A stretch of 64,000 bases of DNA from Sulfuricella sp035530375 (GTDB taxonomy: Bacteria > Pseudomonadota > Gammaproteobacteria > Burkholderiales > Sulfuricellaceae), in assembly GCA_035530375.1 (NCBI GenBank), contig DATKUY010000038.1:43172-107171 (forward strand), given 5' to 3'. The notes under the pieces were generated by a model, which did no database searches, was not told where the DNA came from, and was given only the letters and a program-made list of their open reading frames with translations. The number at the start of each line of letters is the position of its first letter. Within the stretch, counting starts at the first letter, position 1. This document shows, piece after piece, positions 6,785-15,663 of the stretch. The position numbers and the translations under genes were made by a program.

Positions 6785-8836
6785 ATGCGGTATGACAAAA
6801 CTCTTTTTCTTCTTACACTGACATTGCTTGCCGACTCTAACGCCTTAGCCGGCGGCATCCAGACACTGGAGGAAGTCGTGGTCAGGGATAGCTCGGAAAA
6901 CCTGATCGGGGTAGCGGATGCCGCAAGCCAAGGCACGATCACCGCCAAGCAACTGGAGAACCGCCCGCTGCTGCGCCCCGGCGAAATTCTGGAAGTCGTG
7001 CCCGGCGTCATCATCACCCAGCACAGCGGCGACGGCAAAGCCAACCAGTATTTCCTGCGCGGCTTCAATCTCGACCACGGCACCGACCTGGCCATAAGCC
7101 TCGACGGCATGCCGGTGAACATGCCGACCCATGCCCACGGCCAAGGCTGGGCCGACCTCAACTTTTTGATCCCGGAACTGGTCGCCGGCATGCGTTACAA
7201 GAAAGGCCCCTACTACGCCGAAGAAGGCGATTTCTCGGCTGCGGGCGCGGTGCATATCCGTTACGCGGACAAACTGGAAAGCAGTATCGCCCAACTCGGC
7301 GCCGGCAGTTTCGGCTACCGCCGCATGCTGGCGGCAGCCTCGCCACAACTCGCCGACGGCAACCTGCTGATGGCGGTGGAAGCGTTCCGCAACGACGGGC
7401 CATGGGATAACCCGGAAGCCTACGGCAAGCTCAATGGCGTGCTGCGCTACAGCCGAGGCACGACACAAAACGGCTTCAACCTCGCCGCGATGGCCTACCA
7501 AGCCGACTGGAACAGCACCGACCAGGTGCCGCAGCGCGCCCTGGATAGCGGCCTGATCTCGCGCTACGGCGCGATCGACCCGACCGATGGCGGCAAAACT
7601 TACCGCTACAGCCTTTCCGGCGGTTGGCGGGAAACCGGCAACGACACGACGACCCAGGCCAGCGCATACCTGATCGACTACCGCCTCAACCTGTTCTCCA
7701 ACTTCACTTACTTCCTCGACGATCCCGTCAACGGCGACCAGTTCGAGCAGGCCGACCGGCGCGTGGTGTCCGGCGGCGCGCTGAACCACGCCTGGGCCGG
7801 CAAGTGGGGCGGGCGTGAGATCGAGCATAGCGCTGGTATACAGGTACGCAACGACAATATCATCAGCGTCGGGCTTTACCACACCCAGGCGCAGCAACGC
7901 CTCGCCGTCACCCGCGCCGACCATGTCGTGCAGACCAGCGTTTCCCCGTATTATCAGGCGGTAGTGCAGTGGAGCGACCACTTTCGCAGCGTTGCCGGCC
8001 TGCGCGGCGACTTCTACCGCTTCCATGTCGCCAGCAGTCTGGCCGCCAACTCCGGCGATATCGGCGACCATCTTCTCAGCCCGAAACTGAGCCTGATCTT
8101 CGGGCCATGGAACAAGACCGAGTATTACCTCAACCTCGGCGACGGTTTCCACAGCAACGACGCCCGCGGCGCAACCCTCGCGCTCGACCCGAAAACCCTC
8201 GCTCCGGCGGACAGGGTGACGCCACTGGTGCGCGCCAGCGGCGCGGAAATCGGCGTCCGCACCGTACCCCTTCCGGGTTGGCAAAGTGCCCTGGCGTTGT
8301 GGCGGCTGGACACCGCCTCGGAATTGATTTTCGTCGGCGATGCCGGCACCACCGAGCCGAGCCGCCCCAGTCGCCGCATGGGCGTGGAGTGGGCCAACTA
8401 TTACCGGCCCAACCCTTGGCTGACGCTGGACGCCGACTTGGCTATCTCGCGGGCATGCTTCACCGATGACGACCCGGCCGGCAACCTGATTCCCGGTGCA
8501 ATCGAAAAAACCTTTTCAGTAGGTGTATCACTCGACAGCGAGCGGGGCTGGCACGGCGGCATGCGCCTGCGCTACTTCGGTCCGCGTCCGCTGATCGAGG
8601 ACGACAGTGTGCGCTCCAAATCGTCCACCCTGATCAACGCCCGTATCGGCTACAAGTTCGACAAGCAATGGCAGGTCGCGCTGGACGCCTATAACCTGCT
8701 AAATCGTCAGGTCAGCGATATCGATTACTACTACACCTCGCGACTGGCCGGCGAGCCGGCTGCGGGTGTGGCTGATATACACACCCACCCGGCCGAGCCG
8801 CGCGCGCTGCGCTTGAGCGTAACCGCCCGGTTCTAG
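6785..8836 (+). CDS. TonB-dependent outer-membrane receptor, probably for nickel complexes
   Basis: The 683-residue protein has a signal peptide (about residues 1-23, ending NALAGG), a TonB-box-like EEVVV near residue 30, and a plug domain with RPGEILEVVPGVIITQHSG, FLRGFNLDHGTDLAISLDG and GPYYAEEGDFSAAGAVHI. A long beta-barrel ends in aromatic phenylalanine (SVTARF), as expected for BAM-inserted porins. The substrate cannot be read from sequence. Placement 36 bases after a NikR-controlled nickel permease makes nickel or a nickel chelate the best guess, by analogy with FrpB4 of Helicobacter. The plug contains the histidine-containing stretch MPTHAHGQGW. Confidence 0.85.
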   Translation: MRYDKTLFLLTLTLLADSNALAGGIQTLEEVVVRDSSENLIGVADAASQGTITAKQLENRPLLRPGEILEVVPGVIITQHSGDGKANQYFLRGFNLDHGTDLAISLDGMPVNMPTHAHGQGWADLNFLIPELVAGMRYKKGPYYAEEGDFSAAGAVHIRYADKLESSIAQLGAGSFGYRRMLAAASPQLADGNLLMAVEAFRNDGPWDNPEAYGKLNGVLRYSRGTTQNGFNLAAMAYQADWNSTDQVPQRALDSGLISRYGAIDPTDGGKTYRYSLSGGWRETGNDTTTQASAYLIDYRLNLFSNFTYFLDDPVNGDQFEQADRRVVSGGALNHAWAGKWGGREIEHSAGIQVRNDNIISVGLYHTQAQQRLAVTRADHVVQTSVSPYYQAVVQWSDHFRSVAGLRGDFYRFHVASSLAANSGDIGDHLLSPKLSLIFGPWNKTEYYLNLGDGFHSNDARGATLALDPKTLAPADRVTPLVRASGAEIGVRTVPLPGWQSALALWRLDTASELIFVGDAGTTEPSRPSRRMGVEWANYYRPNPWLTLDADLAISRACFTDDDPAGNLIPGAIEKTFSVGVSLDSERGWHGGMRLRYFGPRPLIEDDSVRSKSSTLINARIGYKFDKQWQVALDAYNLLNRQVSDIDYYYTSRLAGEPAAGVADIHTHPAEPRALRLSVTARF

Positions 8837-8890
8837 CAGGCGGTTATGCTATCCTGATATGCATTATCGTACCCCGCCGGGTGAGGAATC

Positions 8891-9949
8891 ATGCCAAAAC
8901 ATATCAAGCGCTCGAAAAAGACCGGTCTGCCACCCGGCACGCTGATTCATATCGGGGAAAAGCGCAGCGAAAAAAGCCGAATCCGCCTGATTAATTTCGA
9001 CGAAGCCAATTACGTCGACAAAGAGGCTGGCGCTACGGAGGACTATTGCGCCGCCAGGGCGGCGACCGGCATCACCTGGGTCAATGTGGAGGGCATCCAG
9101 CAGATCGAACCGCTGCAACAGATCGGCGACTGCTTCGGACTCCATCCGCTGGTGCTGGAAGACATCATGAATGCCGATCAGCGCCCGAAGATGGAAGATT
9201 TTGGCGACTACGTCTTTATCGTTCTGAAGATGCTGTCCTTCGACCGTCACGGAAGTATCGTTGCCGAGCAGTTGAGCCTGGTTGTGGGGCAAAATTTCCT
9301 GCTTTCCTTCCGCGAGCGGGAGAGCGATATTTTCAACCCGATCATCGAGCGTATCAAGAACGCCAAGGGCCTCATCCGCAAGGGCGGCACGGATTACCTT
9401 GCCCACGCCCTGCTCGACGCGGTGGTCGACCATTATTTCGTCGCACTGGAAAAGGTGGAGGAAGAAATCGACCGGCTTGAGGAAGATGTCATCGCCGACG
9501 CAACGCCAAAAACCCTGCAAAGAATCCACAAACTCAGGCGCGAGCTGATCTTCCTGCGCAAAGCCGTACTCCCTTTCCGTAGCGTGATCAGCTCTCTGGA
9601 GCGCGGCGAATCGCCATTCTTCAAGCAGGCATCACGAATCTATTTGCGCGATATCTACGACCATACCATCCACATCATCGACTCGCTCGAAACCTTCCGC
9701 GATCTCGCCACCGGCCTACTCGACATCTATTTGTCCAGCGTCAGCAACCGCATGAATGCGGTGATGCGGGTGCTCACCGTGATTGCCACCATTTTCATGC
9801 CGCTCACCTTCCTCGCCGGACTCTACGGCATGAATTTCAAGCACATGCCGGAACTGGAATGGCGCTGGGGCTATCCGGCGATATTGCTGCTGATGGCGAC
9901 CGTCGGCATCGGGATGCAGGTCTATTTCCGCAAGAAAAAATGGCTATAA
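8891..9949 (+). CDS. corA: CorA-family magnesium/cobalt/nickel transporter
   Basis: The 352-residue protein has a long soluble N-terminal domain and two C-terminal membrane helices separated by the invariant selectivity motif YGMN (GMN at 313-315). The short inter-helix loop is followed by a basic tail (FRKKKWL). These are the defining features of CorA Mg2+ channels. A GAGGAA ribosome-binding site precedes the ATG. It follows the TonB receptor by 54 bases. Some CorA proteins also carry Ni2+ or Co2+, so a link to the upstream nickel genes is possible but not shown. Confidence 0.92.
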   Translation: MPKHIKRSKKTGLPPGTLIHIGEKRSEKSRIRLINFDEANYVDKEAGATEDYCAARAATGITWVNVEGIQQIEPLQQIGDCFGLHPLVLEDIMNADQRPKMEDFGDYVFIVLKMLSFDRHGSIVAEQLSLVVGQNFLLSFRERESDIFNPIIERIKNAKGLIRKGGTDYLAHALLDAVVDHYFVALEKVEEEIDRLEEDVIADATPKTLQRIHKLRRELIFLRKAVLPFRSVISSLERGESPFFKQASRIYLRDIYDHTIHIIDSLETFRDLATGLLDIYLSSVSNRMNAVMRVLTVIATIFMPLTFLAGLYGMNFKHMPELEWRWGYPAILLLMATVGIGMQVYFRKKKWL

Positions 9950-10033
9950 CGCGATAACCGGCCTTTTGCAGGTTGGCGCAGCCGGAAGCCGGCACGCCGC
10001 GCAGTCATGCTAGAATAAATCAATTCCTCTGAC

Positions 10034-11323
10034 ATGCCGACTCAGCCCATGCCACACAACACCCACAGCCTGCTGGTCAATTTTTTTACCGATCTGGACC
10101 AAACCACAATTCTGTGGCAACTGCCCGTTCTGGTACTCAGCCTGGCGCTCGCCTGGGGATTCACTCACTTGTTGAGAAGCCATCTGCCGAAATCGGAAGG
10201 CGCATTGAAGGTCGGTTTGGGCGGTGTTTCCCGCATCGCTTTTCCGCTGATCGCGCTATTGCTGGTGGTGGTTGGCAAGACCGTACTCAAGAACTGGCAT
10301 TCCGTCAATCTGCTGAACATCGCTGTTTCCCTGTTGCTGGCACTAGCACTGGTTCGCCTTGCCGTCTATGCCCTGCGCAAAATTTTCGCTCCGAGCGGTT
10401 GGCTTCACAGCTCCGAGCGTTTTATTGCCATGACCATCTGGATCGGGCTCGCTTTGCATCTCACCGGCTTCCTGCCCGAAATCCTGGATGCGATGGACGA
10501 TCTCAGCTTCAATATCGGCAAACAGAAAATTTCGCTGCTCATCATCCTGAGCGGCATACTCTCCGTCGTTATTACCCTTCTGGCGGCGATGTGGATGGGG
10601 AGAGTGCTGGAAAACCGGGTAATGAGCGCAGAACATCTGGAAATGAATTTGCGCGTGGTGCTGTCCAAGCTGATCCGCGCCGCACTGATCGTGCTCGGCG
10701 TTCTGGTCGCCCTGCCGCTGGCCGGCATCGACATCACCGTGCTTTCGGTATTCGGCGGCGCATTGGGCGTAGGCATCGGCTTCGGTCTGCAAAAAATTGC
10801 CAGCAACTACGTCAGCGGCTTCATTATTCTGCTCGACCGTTCCATCCATCCCGGCGATTCCCTGACCGTGGACGGGCGTTTCGGCACTGTTTCAAAACTG
10901 ACCGCCCGCTATATGGTATTGAAAGGGCTGGACGGCACCGAAGCGATCATCCCCAACGAAACCCTGATCAGTTCCACGGTCATCAACCATTCCTATACCG
11001 ACCGCCGGATACGCATCGGCGTTCCGATGCAGATCAGCTACCAAAGCGATCTGGAGCGTGCCATGACGATCATGAAGGAAGCTGCGACAAATCAACCCAG
11101 AGCGCTTGCCGACCCGGAGACGAAGGTCTTTCTCAAGTCATTCGGCGACAACGGCATCGATCTGGAAATGAGCGTCTGGATCGACGACCCGGAAAACGGC
11201 CAGCTCAACCTGAAATCGGACATCAACCTGGAAATCTGGCGCAAATTCCAGGAGGCCGGCATCGAAATTCCCTACCCGCAACGAGACATCCGCATCATCG
11301 GCGGCGGACAGCCGCTCGCCTGA
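10034..11323 (+). CDS. MscS-family mechanosensitive ion channel
   Basis: The 429-residue protein has about four or five N-terminal hydrophobic helices, then the MscS pore helix and beta domain: VFGGALGVGIGFGLQKIASN, FIILLDRSIHPGDSLTVDG and GTEAIIPNETLISSTVINHS. The C-terminal alpha-beta domain ends EIPYPQRDIRII, typical of this family. It should act as an osmotic safety valve in the inner membrane. It is longer than E. coli MscS (286 residues), closer to YbdG/YnaI-type members with extra N-terminal helices. Confidence 0.92.
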   Translation: MPTQPMPHNTHSLLVNFFTDLDQTTILWQLPVLVLSLALAWGFTHLLRSHLPKSEGALKVGLGGVSRIAFPLIALLLVVVGKTVLKNWHSVNLLNIAVSLLLALALVRLAVYALRKIFAPSGWLHSSERFIAMTIWIGLALHLTGFLPEILDAMDDLSFNIGKQKISLLIILSGILSVVITLLAAMWMGRVLENRVMSAEHLEMNLRVVLSKLIRAALIVLGVLVALPLAGIDITVLSVFGGALGVGIGFGLQKIASNYVSGFIILLDRSIHPGDSLTVDGRFGTVSKLTARYMVLKGLDGTEAIIPNETLISSTVINHSYTDRRIRIGVPMQISYQSDLERAMTIMKEAATNQPRALADPETKVFLKSFGDNGIDLEMSVWIDDPENGQLNLKSDINLEIWRKFQEAGIEIPYPQRDIRIIGGGQPLA

Positions 11324-11416
11324 CATCCGACCGGCTTGACAGCTTCCGGACTTTATTCCCGACTATTTTGGTATACAATAGCCATTGGGTTATTATTTAG
11401 ATAAGGAATCGAATCC

Positions 11417-12169
11417 ATGTTCTCAGGCATCCTGGATCTACCATGGTGGGGATTGGTGCTGGCTACGCTGGGGCTGACGCACGTCACCATCGCCAGTGTC
11501 ACCATTTTTTTGCATCGCCATCAGGCGCACCGGGCGCTGGAATTGCACCCGCTGGTCAGCCACTTTTTCCGTTTCTGGCTATGGTTCACCACCGGCATGG
11601 TGACGCGTGAATGGGTGGCGGTACACCGCAAACACCATGCCAAATGCGAAACCGACCACGACCCGCACAGCCCGCAAGTCCTCGGCATCAACAGTGTGCT
11701 GTGGGGTGGGCTGCTGCTTTATCGCAGCGAAAGCAGCAAACCCGAAACGATCGCAATTTACGGCCGCGGCACGCCCGACGACTGGCTGGAGCGCAACCTT
11801 TACGCGCCGTACAACGGCTTTGGCATAACGATCATGGCCTTGCTGAATATCGCCCTGTTCGGACTCGTTCCCGGCATCCTGATTTTTGGCGTGCAAATGG
11901 CCTGGATTCCGTTCTGGGCAGCGGGCGTGATCAATGGTATCGGCCACTGGTGGGGTTACCGCAACTTCGCCAGCCCGGATCAGAGCCGTAACATCCTGCC
12001 TTGGGGCATCCTGATCGGTGGCGAGGAATTGCACAACAACCACCATGCCTATGCCGGCTCCGCCCGGCTGTCGAACAAATGGTACGAATTCGACATCGGC
12101 TGGGCTTATATCCGCATGCTGGCGGTGTTCGGGCTGGCGCAGATAAAGAACGTGGCACCGAGAACATAA
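11417..12169 (+). CDS. Membrane fatty-acid (acyl-CoA delta-9 type) desaturase
   Basis: The 250-residue membrane protein contains the three histidine boxes of di-iron desaturases: HRHQAH at 33-38, HRKHH at 70-74 and ELHNNHH at 204-210, plus GHWWGYRN near 177. Four hydrophobic helices surround them. The arrangement matches stearoyl-CoA-type desaturases, which introduce a cis double bond into saturated acyl chains using O2 and an electron donor, adjusting membrane fluidity. It is a stand-alone transcription unit ending at a strong terminator shared with the convergent rpmBG operon. Confidence 0.9.
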   Translation: MFSGILDLPWWGLVLATLGLTHVTIASVTIFLHRHQAHRALELHPLVSHFFRFWLWFTTGMVTREWVAVHRKHHAKCETDHDPHSPQVLGINSVLWGGLLLYRSESSKPETIAIYGRGTPDDWLERNLYAPYNGFGITIMALLNIALFGLVPGILIFGVQMAWIPFWAAGVINGIGHWWGYRNFASPDQSRNILPWGILIGGEELHNNHHAYAGSARLSNKWYEFDIGWAYIRMLAVFGLAQIKNVAPRT

Positions 12170-12188
12170 CAAGCTGTTTAAAAAATCT

Positions 12189-12228
12189 GCCCAACAAAAA
12201 ACCCGCCAGAGCGGGTTTTTTGTTGGGC
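12189..12228. terminator. Strong bidirectional terminator between desaturase and rpmG
   Basis: GCCCAACAAAAAACCCGC, a four-base loop (CAGA) and the exact reverse complement form an 18-bp perfect stem. A/T runs inside both arms supply U-tracts in either direction. It separates two convergent genes. Confidence 0.92.
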
Positions 12229-12246
12229 AATACCGGGAAAAACTGC

Positions 12247-12414
12247 TTACTTCAGTTTGGTTTCCTTGTAATCCACGTGCTTGCGCGCCACCGGATCAAA
12301 TTTCTTGATCAGCATTTTTTCCGGCATGGTGCGTTTGTTTTTGGTGGTAGTGTAAAAGTGGCCGGTTCCAGCAGTGGATTCCAGCTTGATCTTCTCGCGT
12401 GCGCCTTTAGCCAT
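12247..12414 (-). CDS. rpmG: 50S ribosomal protein L33
   Basis: The 55-residue reading frame starts MAKGAREKIKLESTAGTGHF and ends KHVDYKETKLK. It contains FYTTTKNKRTMPEKM and KKFDPVARKHV, matching bacterial L33 over its full length. The zinc-binding CxxC pairs found in some L33 versions are absent, so this is the zinc-independent form. It lies 11 bases after rpmB on the same strand, the standard rpmB-rpmG operon of the 50S subunit, and ends at the strong terminator. Confidence 0.96.
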   Translation of the reverse strand: MAKGAREKIKLESTAGTGHFYTTTKNKRTMPEKMLIKKFDPVARKHVDYKETKLK

Positions 12415-12425
12415 TTTTCAGCTCC

Positions 12426-12662
12426 TTAAATGGATTCGCCGCGAGCACGCAGCTTGGCCAGCACGGCATCGATGCCGTTCTTGTCGATAGTGCGCAGAGC
12501 CGCGCACGAAAGGCGCATGCTCACCCAGCGGTTTTCGCTTTCAACCCAGAACTTGCGGTTTTGCAGGTTCGGCAGAAAACGGCGCTTTGTCCTGTTGTTG
12601 GCGTGGGAAACGTTATTCCCTGACATCGGCTTCTTGCCGGTGATCTTGCATACGCGGGCCAT
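12426..12662 (-). CDS. rpmB: 50S ribosomal protein L28
   Basis: The 78-residue protein begins MARVCKITGKKPMSGNNVSH and continues with NNRTKRRFLPNLQNRKFW, RWVSMRLSCAALRTIDKNGI and a basic C-terminus, matching L28 along its full length. The short basic composition and its place directly upstream of rpmG are the expected arrangement in proteobacteria. The only cysteines are Cys5 and one in SCAAL, so it is the zinc-free type. Confidence 0.97.
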   Translation of the reverse strand: MARVCKITGKKPMSGNNVSHANNRTKRRFLPNLQNRKFWVESENRWVSMRLSCAALRTIDKNGIDAVLAKLRARGESI

Positions 12663-12800
12663 GGTGTTGCTCCAAAGATAGAATTCGAAAAACGCGATTT
12701 ATACCATATTTCCGCAGGACAACTCAAGATAAAATTTCATTCCGGCCGACAAACCTCGTTCCATAGATGGAAGGAAACCGACTGCAAATCCGGCAAACTC

Positions 12801-13475
12801 CTAGAGCAAGCCTCGCTCCGCGAACGACAAGAAGCCGCCGCCGGCGACTATGAAATGATCGAGCACCCTGACATCCACCAGCATCAACGCGCTTTTCAAC
12901 GCCTGCGTCAATGACTGGTCGGCATGGCTCGGCTCCGCCATGCCGGAGGGATGGTTGTGCGCGAGGATCACCGCGGCTGAGTTGTGGTGCAATGCGCGCT
13001 TGATCACCTCGCGCGGATAAACACTGGTCTGAGTGAGCGTACCCCGAAACAGTTCCTCGCTCGCAACGACCCGATTCTGTGCGTCCATGAAAAGCACCAT
13101 GAATACCTCGTGGGCCAAGCCCTGCAACCTGAGCCGCAAGTAATCGCGCACGGCTTGCGGTGAGGACAGCGCATCGCGCTGCGACATCTCCTCGTGCAAT
13201 GCGCGCCTCGCCATCTCCAGCACCGCCTGCAACTGCGCATATTTCGCGGCGCCCATGCCGTGCGTCAGGCAAAACTCCTTTTCCCCCGCCGCAAACAGCG
13301 CTGCCAGGCTGCCAAAACGGGCAAGCAGATCGCGCGCCAGATCCACCGCACTTTTCCCCGTCACGCCGGTGCGCAGAAAAATCGCCAGCAGTTCTGCTTC
13401 TGAAAGCGTTGCCGCGCCGTTCTTCAGGAGTTTTTCCCTGGGCCGCTCGCCTTCGGGCCAATCTGTTATCGCCAT
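12801..13475 (-). CDS. radC: RadC/YicR family JAMM-motif protein
   Basis: The 224-residue protein has an N-terminal helix-hairpin-helix-like part (LLAIFLRTGVTGKSAVDLAR) and a C-terminal MPN/JAMM domain with Glu123, AHNHPSG (His173, His175) and Asp186, a full metal-protease motif set. Despite the historical name, a DNA-repair role for RadC is not established and no biochemical function is firm. It diverges from coaBC across only 38 bases. That neighbourhood is common in proteobacteria. Confidence 0.93.
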   Translation of the reverse strand: MAITDWPEGERPREKLLKNGAATLSEAELLAIFLRTGVTGKSAVDLARDLLARFGSLAALFAAGEKEFCLTHGMGAAKYAQLQAVLEMARRALHEEMSQRDALSSPQAVRDYLRLRLQGLAHEVFMVLFMDAQNRVVASEELFRGTLTQTSVYPREVIKRALHHNSAAVILAHNHPSGMAEPSHADQSLTQALKSALMLVDVRVLDHFIVAGGGFLSFAERGLL

Positions 13476-13513
13476 GACAAATTCTTTTTATTTCAAGTAG
13501 AATTAGGATCATT

Positions 13514-14728
13514 ATGATCGATCTGATTACCGAAGTGGCAACAAAACGCCTGGTTCTCGGCGTCACCGGCGGCGTCGCCGCCTACAAGGCGGCTGAACTC
13601 ACGCGCCTGCTAGTGAAAAACGGCACCGAGGTACAGGTGGTCATGACCGAAGCTGCCCGCCATTTCGTCGGCCCGGCCACTTTCCAGGCGCTCTCCGGCA
13701 AACCGGTGCTGACCGACCTGTGGGATGGCGGCAGCGCCAACGGCATGGCGCACATCGAGATCACGCGCAGCGCCGATGCCGTGCTGATCGCCCCCGCCAG
13801 CGCCGATTTTCTCGCCAAGCTGGCGCACGGCGCTGCGGACGACCTGCTTTCCGCCATCTGTCTGGCGCGCTCCTGCCCGCTGCTGGCCGCTCCGGCGATG
13901 AACCGCGAAATGTGGGACAACCCCGCCACCCAGCGCAATATTTTTCAATTGAAGCGCGACGGCGTAACCATCCTCGGCCCGGCCAGCGGCGCCCAGGCTT
14001 GCGGCGAAACCGGCATGGGACGGATGGTGGAGCCGCAAACGCTGATCGAGGACGTCGATTCGTTCTGGTACCCCAAACGGCTGCAAGGCAAGCGCGTGCT
14101 GATTACCGCCGGCCCGACCTTCGAGGCCATCGACGCGGTGCGCGGCATCACCAATTTGAGTTCGGGCAAGATGGGCTATGCCGTCGCCCGTGCCGCCATC
14201 GAAGCCGGCGCCGCCGTCACGCTGATCTCCGGCCCGACTTGCCTGACGCCGCCGGCTGCGGCAAAAACCCTGTCCGTCACCAGCGCGCAGCAAATGCTGG
14301 ATGCGGTCAACGGCGGAATCGCCGACACCGATATTTTCATCAGCGTCGCTGCGGTAGCCGATTATTACGTGCTCAACCCGAGCGAACAGAAGATCAAGAA
14401 AGACGCGCATATCTTCACGCTGGAACTGGCGCCCAACCCGGATATCGTGGCGAATGTGATGAACCTGCCCAATCCGCCGTTCTGCGTCGGCTTCGCGGCA
14501 GAAAGCGAAAACCTCTACGAATTTGCCGAGATCAAGCGCAAGCGCAAAAACCTGCCGCTGCTGGCCGCCAACCTGGTGCAGGATGCCATCGGCAGCGAAG
14601 AAAGCGAACTGATCCTGTTTGACGACGATGGCGCCCACCCGCTGCAGCGCGCACCGAAAATTGCGCTGGCCCGGCAGCTTATCGAACATGTTGCCAAGCT
14701 CTACCACAAGGAAAGAGGTCCAACCTGA
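13514..14728 (+). CDS. coaBC: Bifunctional phosphopantothenoylcysteine decarboxylase/synthetase
   Basis: The 404-residue protein has the CoaC flavoprotein decarboxylase first (VLGVTGGVAAYKA, AHIEITRSADAVLIAPASA, PAMNREMWDNPATQRN, ACGETGMGRM with the catalytic cysteine), then CoaB from about residue 190 (VLITAGPTFEAIDAVRGITN, SSGKMGYAVA, VAAVADYYV, EQKIKK). It joins cysteine to 4'-phosphopantothenate and decarboxylates the product, two steps of coenzyme A synthesis. The start ATG follows AGGATCATT. It is followed two bases later by dut, the classic coaBC-dut pair. Confidence 0.97.
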   Translation: MIDLITEVATKRLVLGVTGGVAAYKAAELTRLLVKNGTEVQVVMTEAARHFVGPATFQALSGKPVLTDLWDGGSANGMAHIEITRSADAVLIAPASADFLAKLAHGAADDLLSAICLARSCPLLAAPAMNREMWDNPATQRNIFQLKRDGVTILGPASGAQACGETGMGRMVEPQTLIEDVDSFWYPKRLQGKRVLITAGPTFEAIDAVRGITNLSSGKMGYAVARAAIEAGAAVTLISGPTCLTPPAAAKTLSVTSAQQMLDAVNGGIADTDIFISVAAVADYYVLNPSEQKIKKDAHIFTLELAPNPDIVANVMNLPNPPFCVGFAAESENLYEFAEIKRKRKNLPLLAANLVQDAIGSEESELILFDDDGAHPLQRAPKIALARQLIEHVAKLYHKERGPT

Positions 14729-14729
14729 G

Positions 14730-15191
14730 ATGAAAAAAAACCTGAAAACCGTTGACGTCAAAATCCTCGACGAACGCCTCAAGCAGCACCCGCCCAGCTA
14801 TGCCACGCCGGGCGCGGCGGGTCTGGATTTGCGCGCCTGCACCGAGCATGTGCTCACCATCCATCCGGGGCAAACCGAACTCATCCCCACCGGCCTCGCC
14901 ATCCACCTGCGCGACCCCGGCATGGCGGCGATGATCCTGCCGCGCTCCGGCCTGGGCCACAAACACGGCATCGTGCTCGGCAACCTGATCGGGCTGATCG
15001 ATTCGGACTATCAGGGCCAGCTCTTCGTTTCCTGCTGGAACCGCGGCCACACGCCTTTCATCCTCAACCCGCTGGAACGCATCGCGCAGATGGTGATCGT
15101 GCCGGTGATCCACGCCGACTTCAACGTGGTGGAAAGCTTCGAGGAAAGCGATCGCGGCGAAGGCGGCTTCGGCAGCACCGGCCGCCACTAG
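14730..15191 (+). CDS. dut: Deoxyuridine 5'-triphosphate nucleotidohydrolase (dUTPase)
   Basis: The 153-residue protein carries all five trimeric dUTPase motifs: TPGAAGLDLRA (1), PRSGLGHKHGIVLGN (2), GLIDSDYQG (3, with the catalytic Asp), RIAQMVI (4) and the C-terminal EGGFGSTGRH lid (5). It hydrolyses dUTP to dUMP and pyrophosphate, keeping uracil out of DNA and feeding dTMP synthesis. ATG 14730 is one base after the coaBC stop codon, so the two are translationally linked. Longer readings from 14619 overlap coaBC and are rejected. Confidence 0.97.
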   Translation: MKKNLKTVDVKILDERLKQHPPSYATPGAAGLDLRACTEHVLTIHPGQTELIPTGLAIHLRDPGMAAMILPRSGLGHKHGIVLGNLIGLIDSDYQGQLFVSCWNRGHTPFILNPLERIAQMVIVPVIHADFNVVESFEESDRGEGGFGSTGRH

Positions 15192-15221
15192 CAGGCAACA
15201 GGGAACTACCTGCCAGCGCTT

Positions 15222-15602
15222 CTAATAGCCCCCGCGGGAACCCCCGCCCATTCCGCCGCCGGGACCCATCATGCCACCGCCCGGCCCCATGCCGCCAGGA
15301 CCCATACCACCGCCCCTCGCAGGCGGCACATCCGGCAAGGTAACGCCTTTCTCCTTGGCGCGCGCCTTCATCTGCTCATGATGCGCGGCGCGAATTTTTT
15401 CGCGCTCTTCCGGGGTCTTCGCGGCACGCATGCTGGCGCGATAGGCAGTGCGCTCTTCCCGCGTCATCATCTGCGAACCATAAATCTGCTCCTGTTGGCG
15501 AGTCTGTACCTGCGGCTTCGCCGGCTCCTCGGCAACAGCGACCGCGGACGCAACGGCAATCCCCGCCGCCAGCGGCAACAACCATAATGTCTTAACCATC
15601 AT
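15222..15602 (-). CDS. Small exported protein with Gly-rich tail (function unknown)
   Basis: The 126-residue protein has a signal peptide (MMVKTLWLLPLAAGIAVASA, cleavage near VAVAEE). A charged helical middle (MMTREERTAYRASMRAAKTP and EEREKIRAAHHEQMKARAK) resembles the LTxxQ-like helices of Spy/CpxP proteins. The C-terminus is almost wholly Gly, Met and Pro, with repeats of GPGGM and GGG (from about residue 95). Proteins of this design are common in betaproteobacteria but have no assigned role that I know of. It converges with dut and diverges from the Mut7-C gene. The start could be either of the first two Met codons. Confidence 0.75.
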   Translation of the reverse strand: MMVKTLWLLPLAAGIAVASAVAVAEEPAKPQVQTRQQEQIYGSQMMTREERTAYRASMRAAKTPEEREKIRAAHHEQMKARAKEKGVTLPDVPPARGGGMGPGGMGPGGGMMGPGGGMGGGSRGGY

Positions 15603-15663
15603 CTATCTCCTTGTCGTACGAAAAGTTAATCGGTTCACCTACCGTTTCATTATAGTTAGGATT

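Noticed and set aside
6845..8284. 479-residue minus-strand frame inside the TonB receptor gene
   Set aside because: The receptor on the plus strand has clear plug and barrel motifs and a C-terminal Phe; the opposite frame is unstructured and without motifs.
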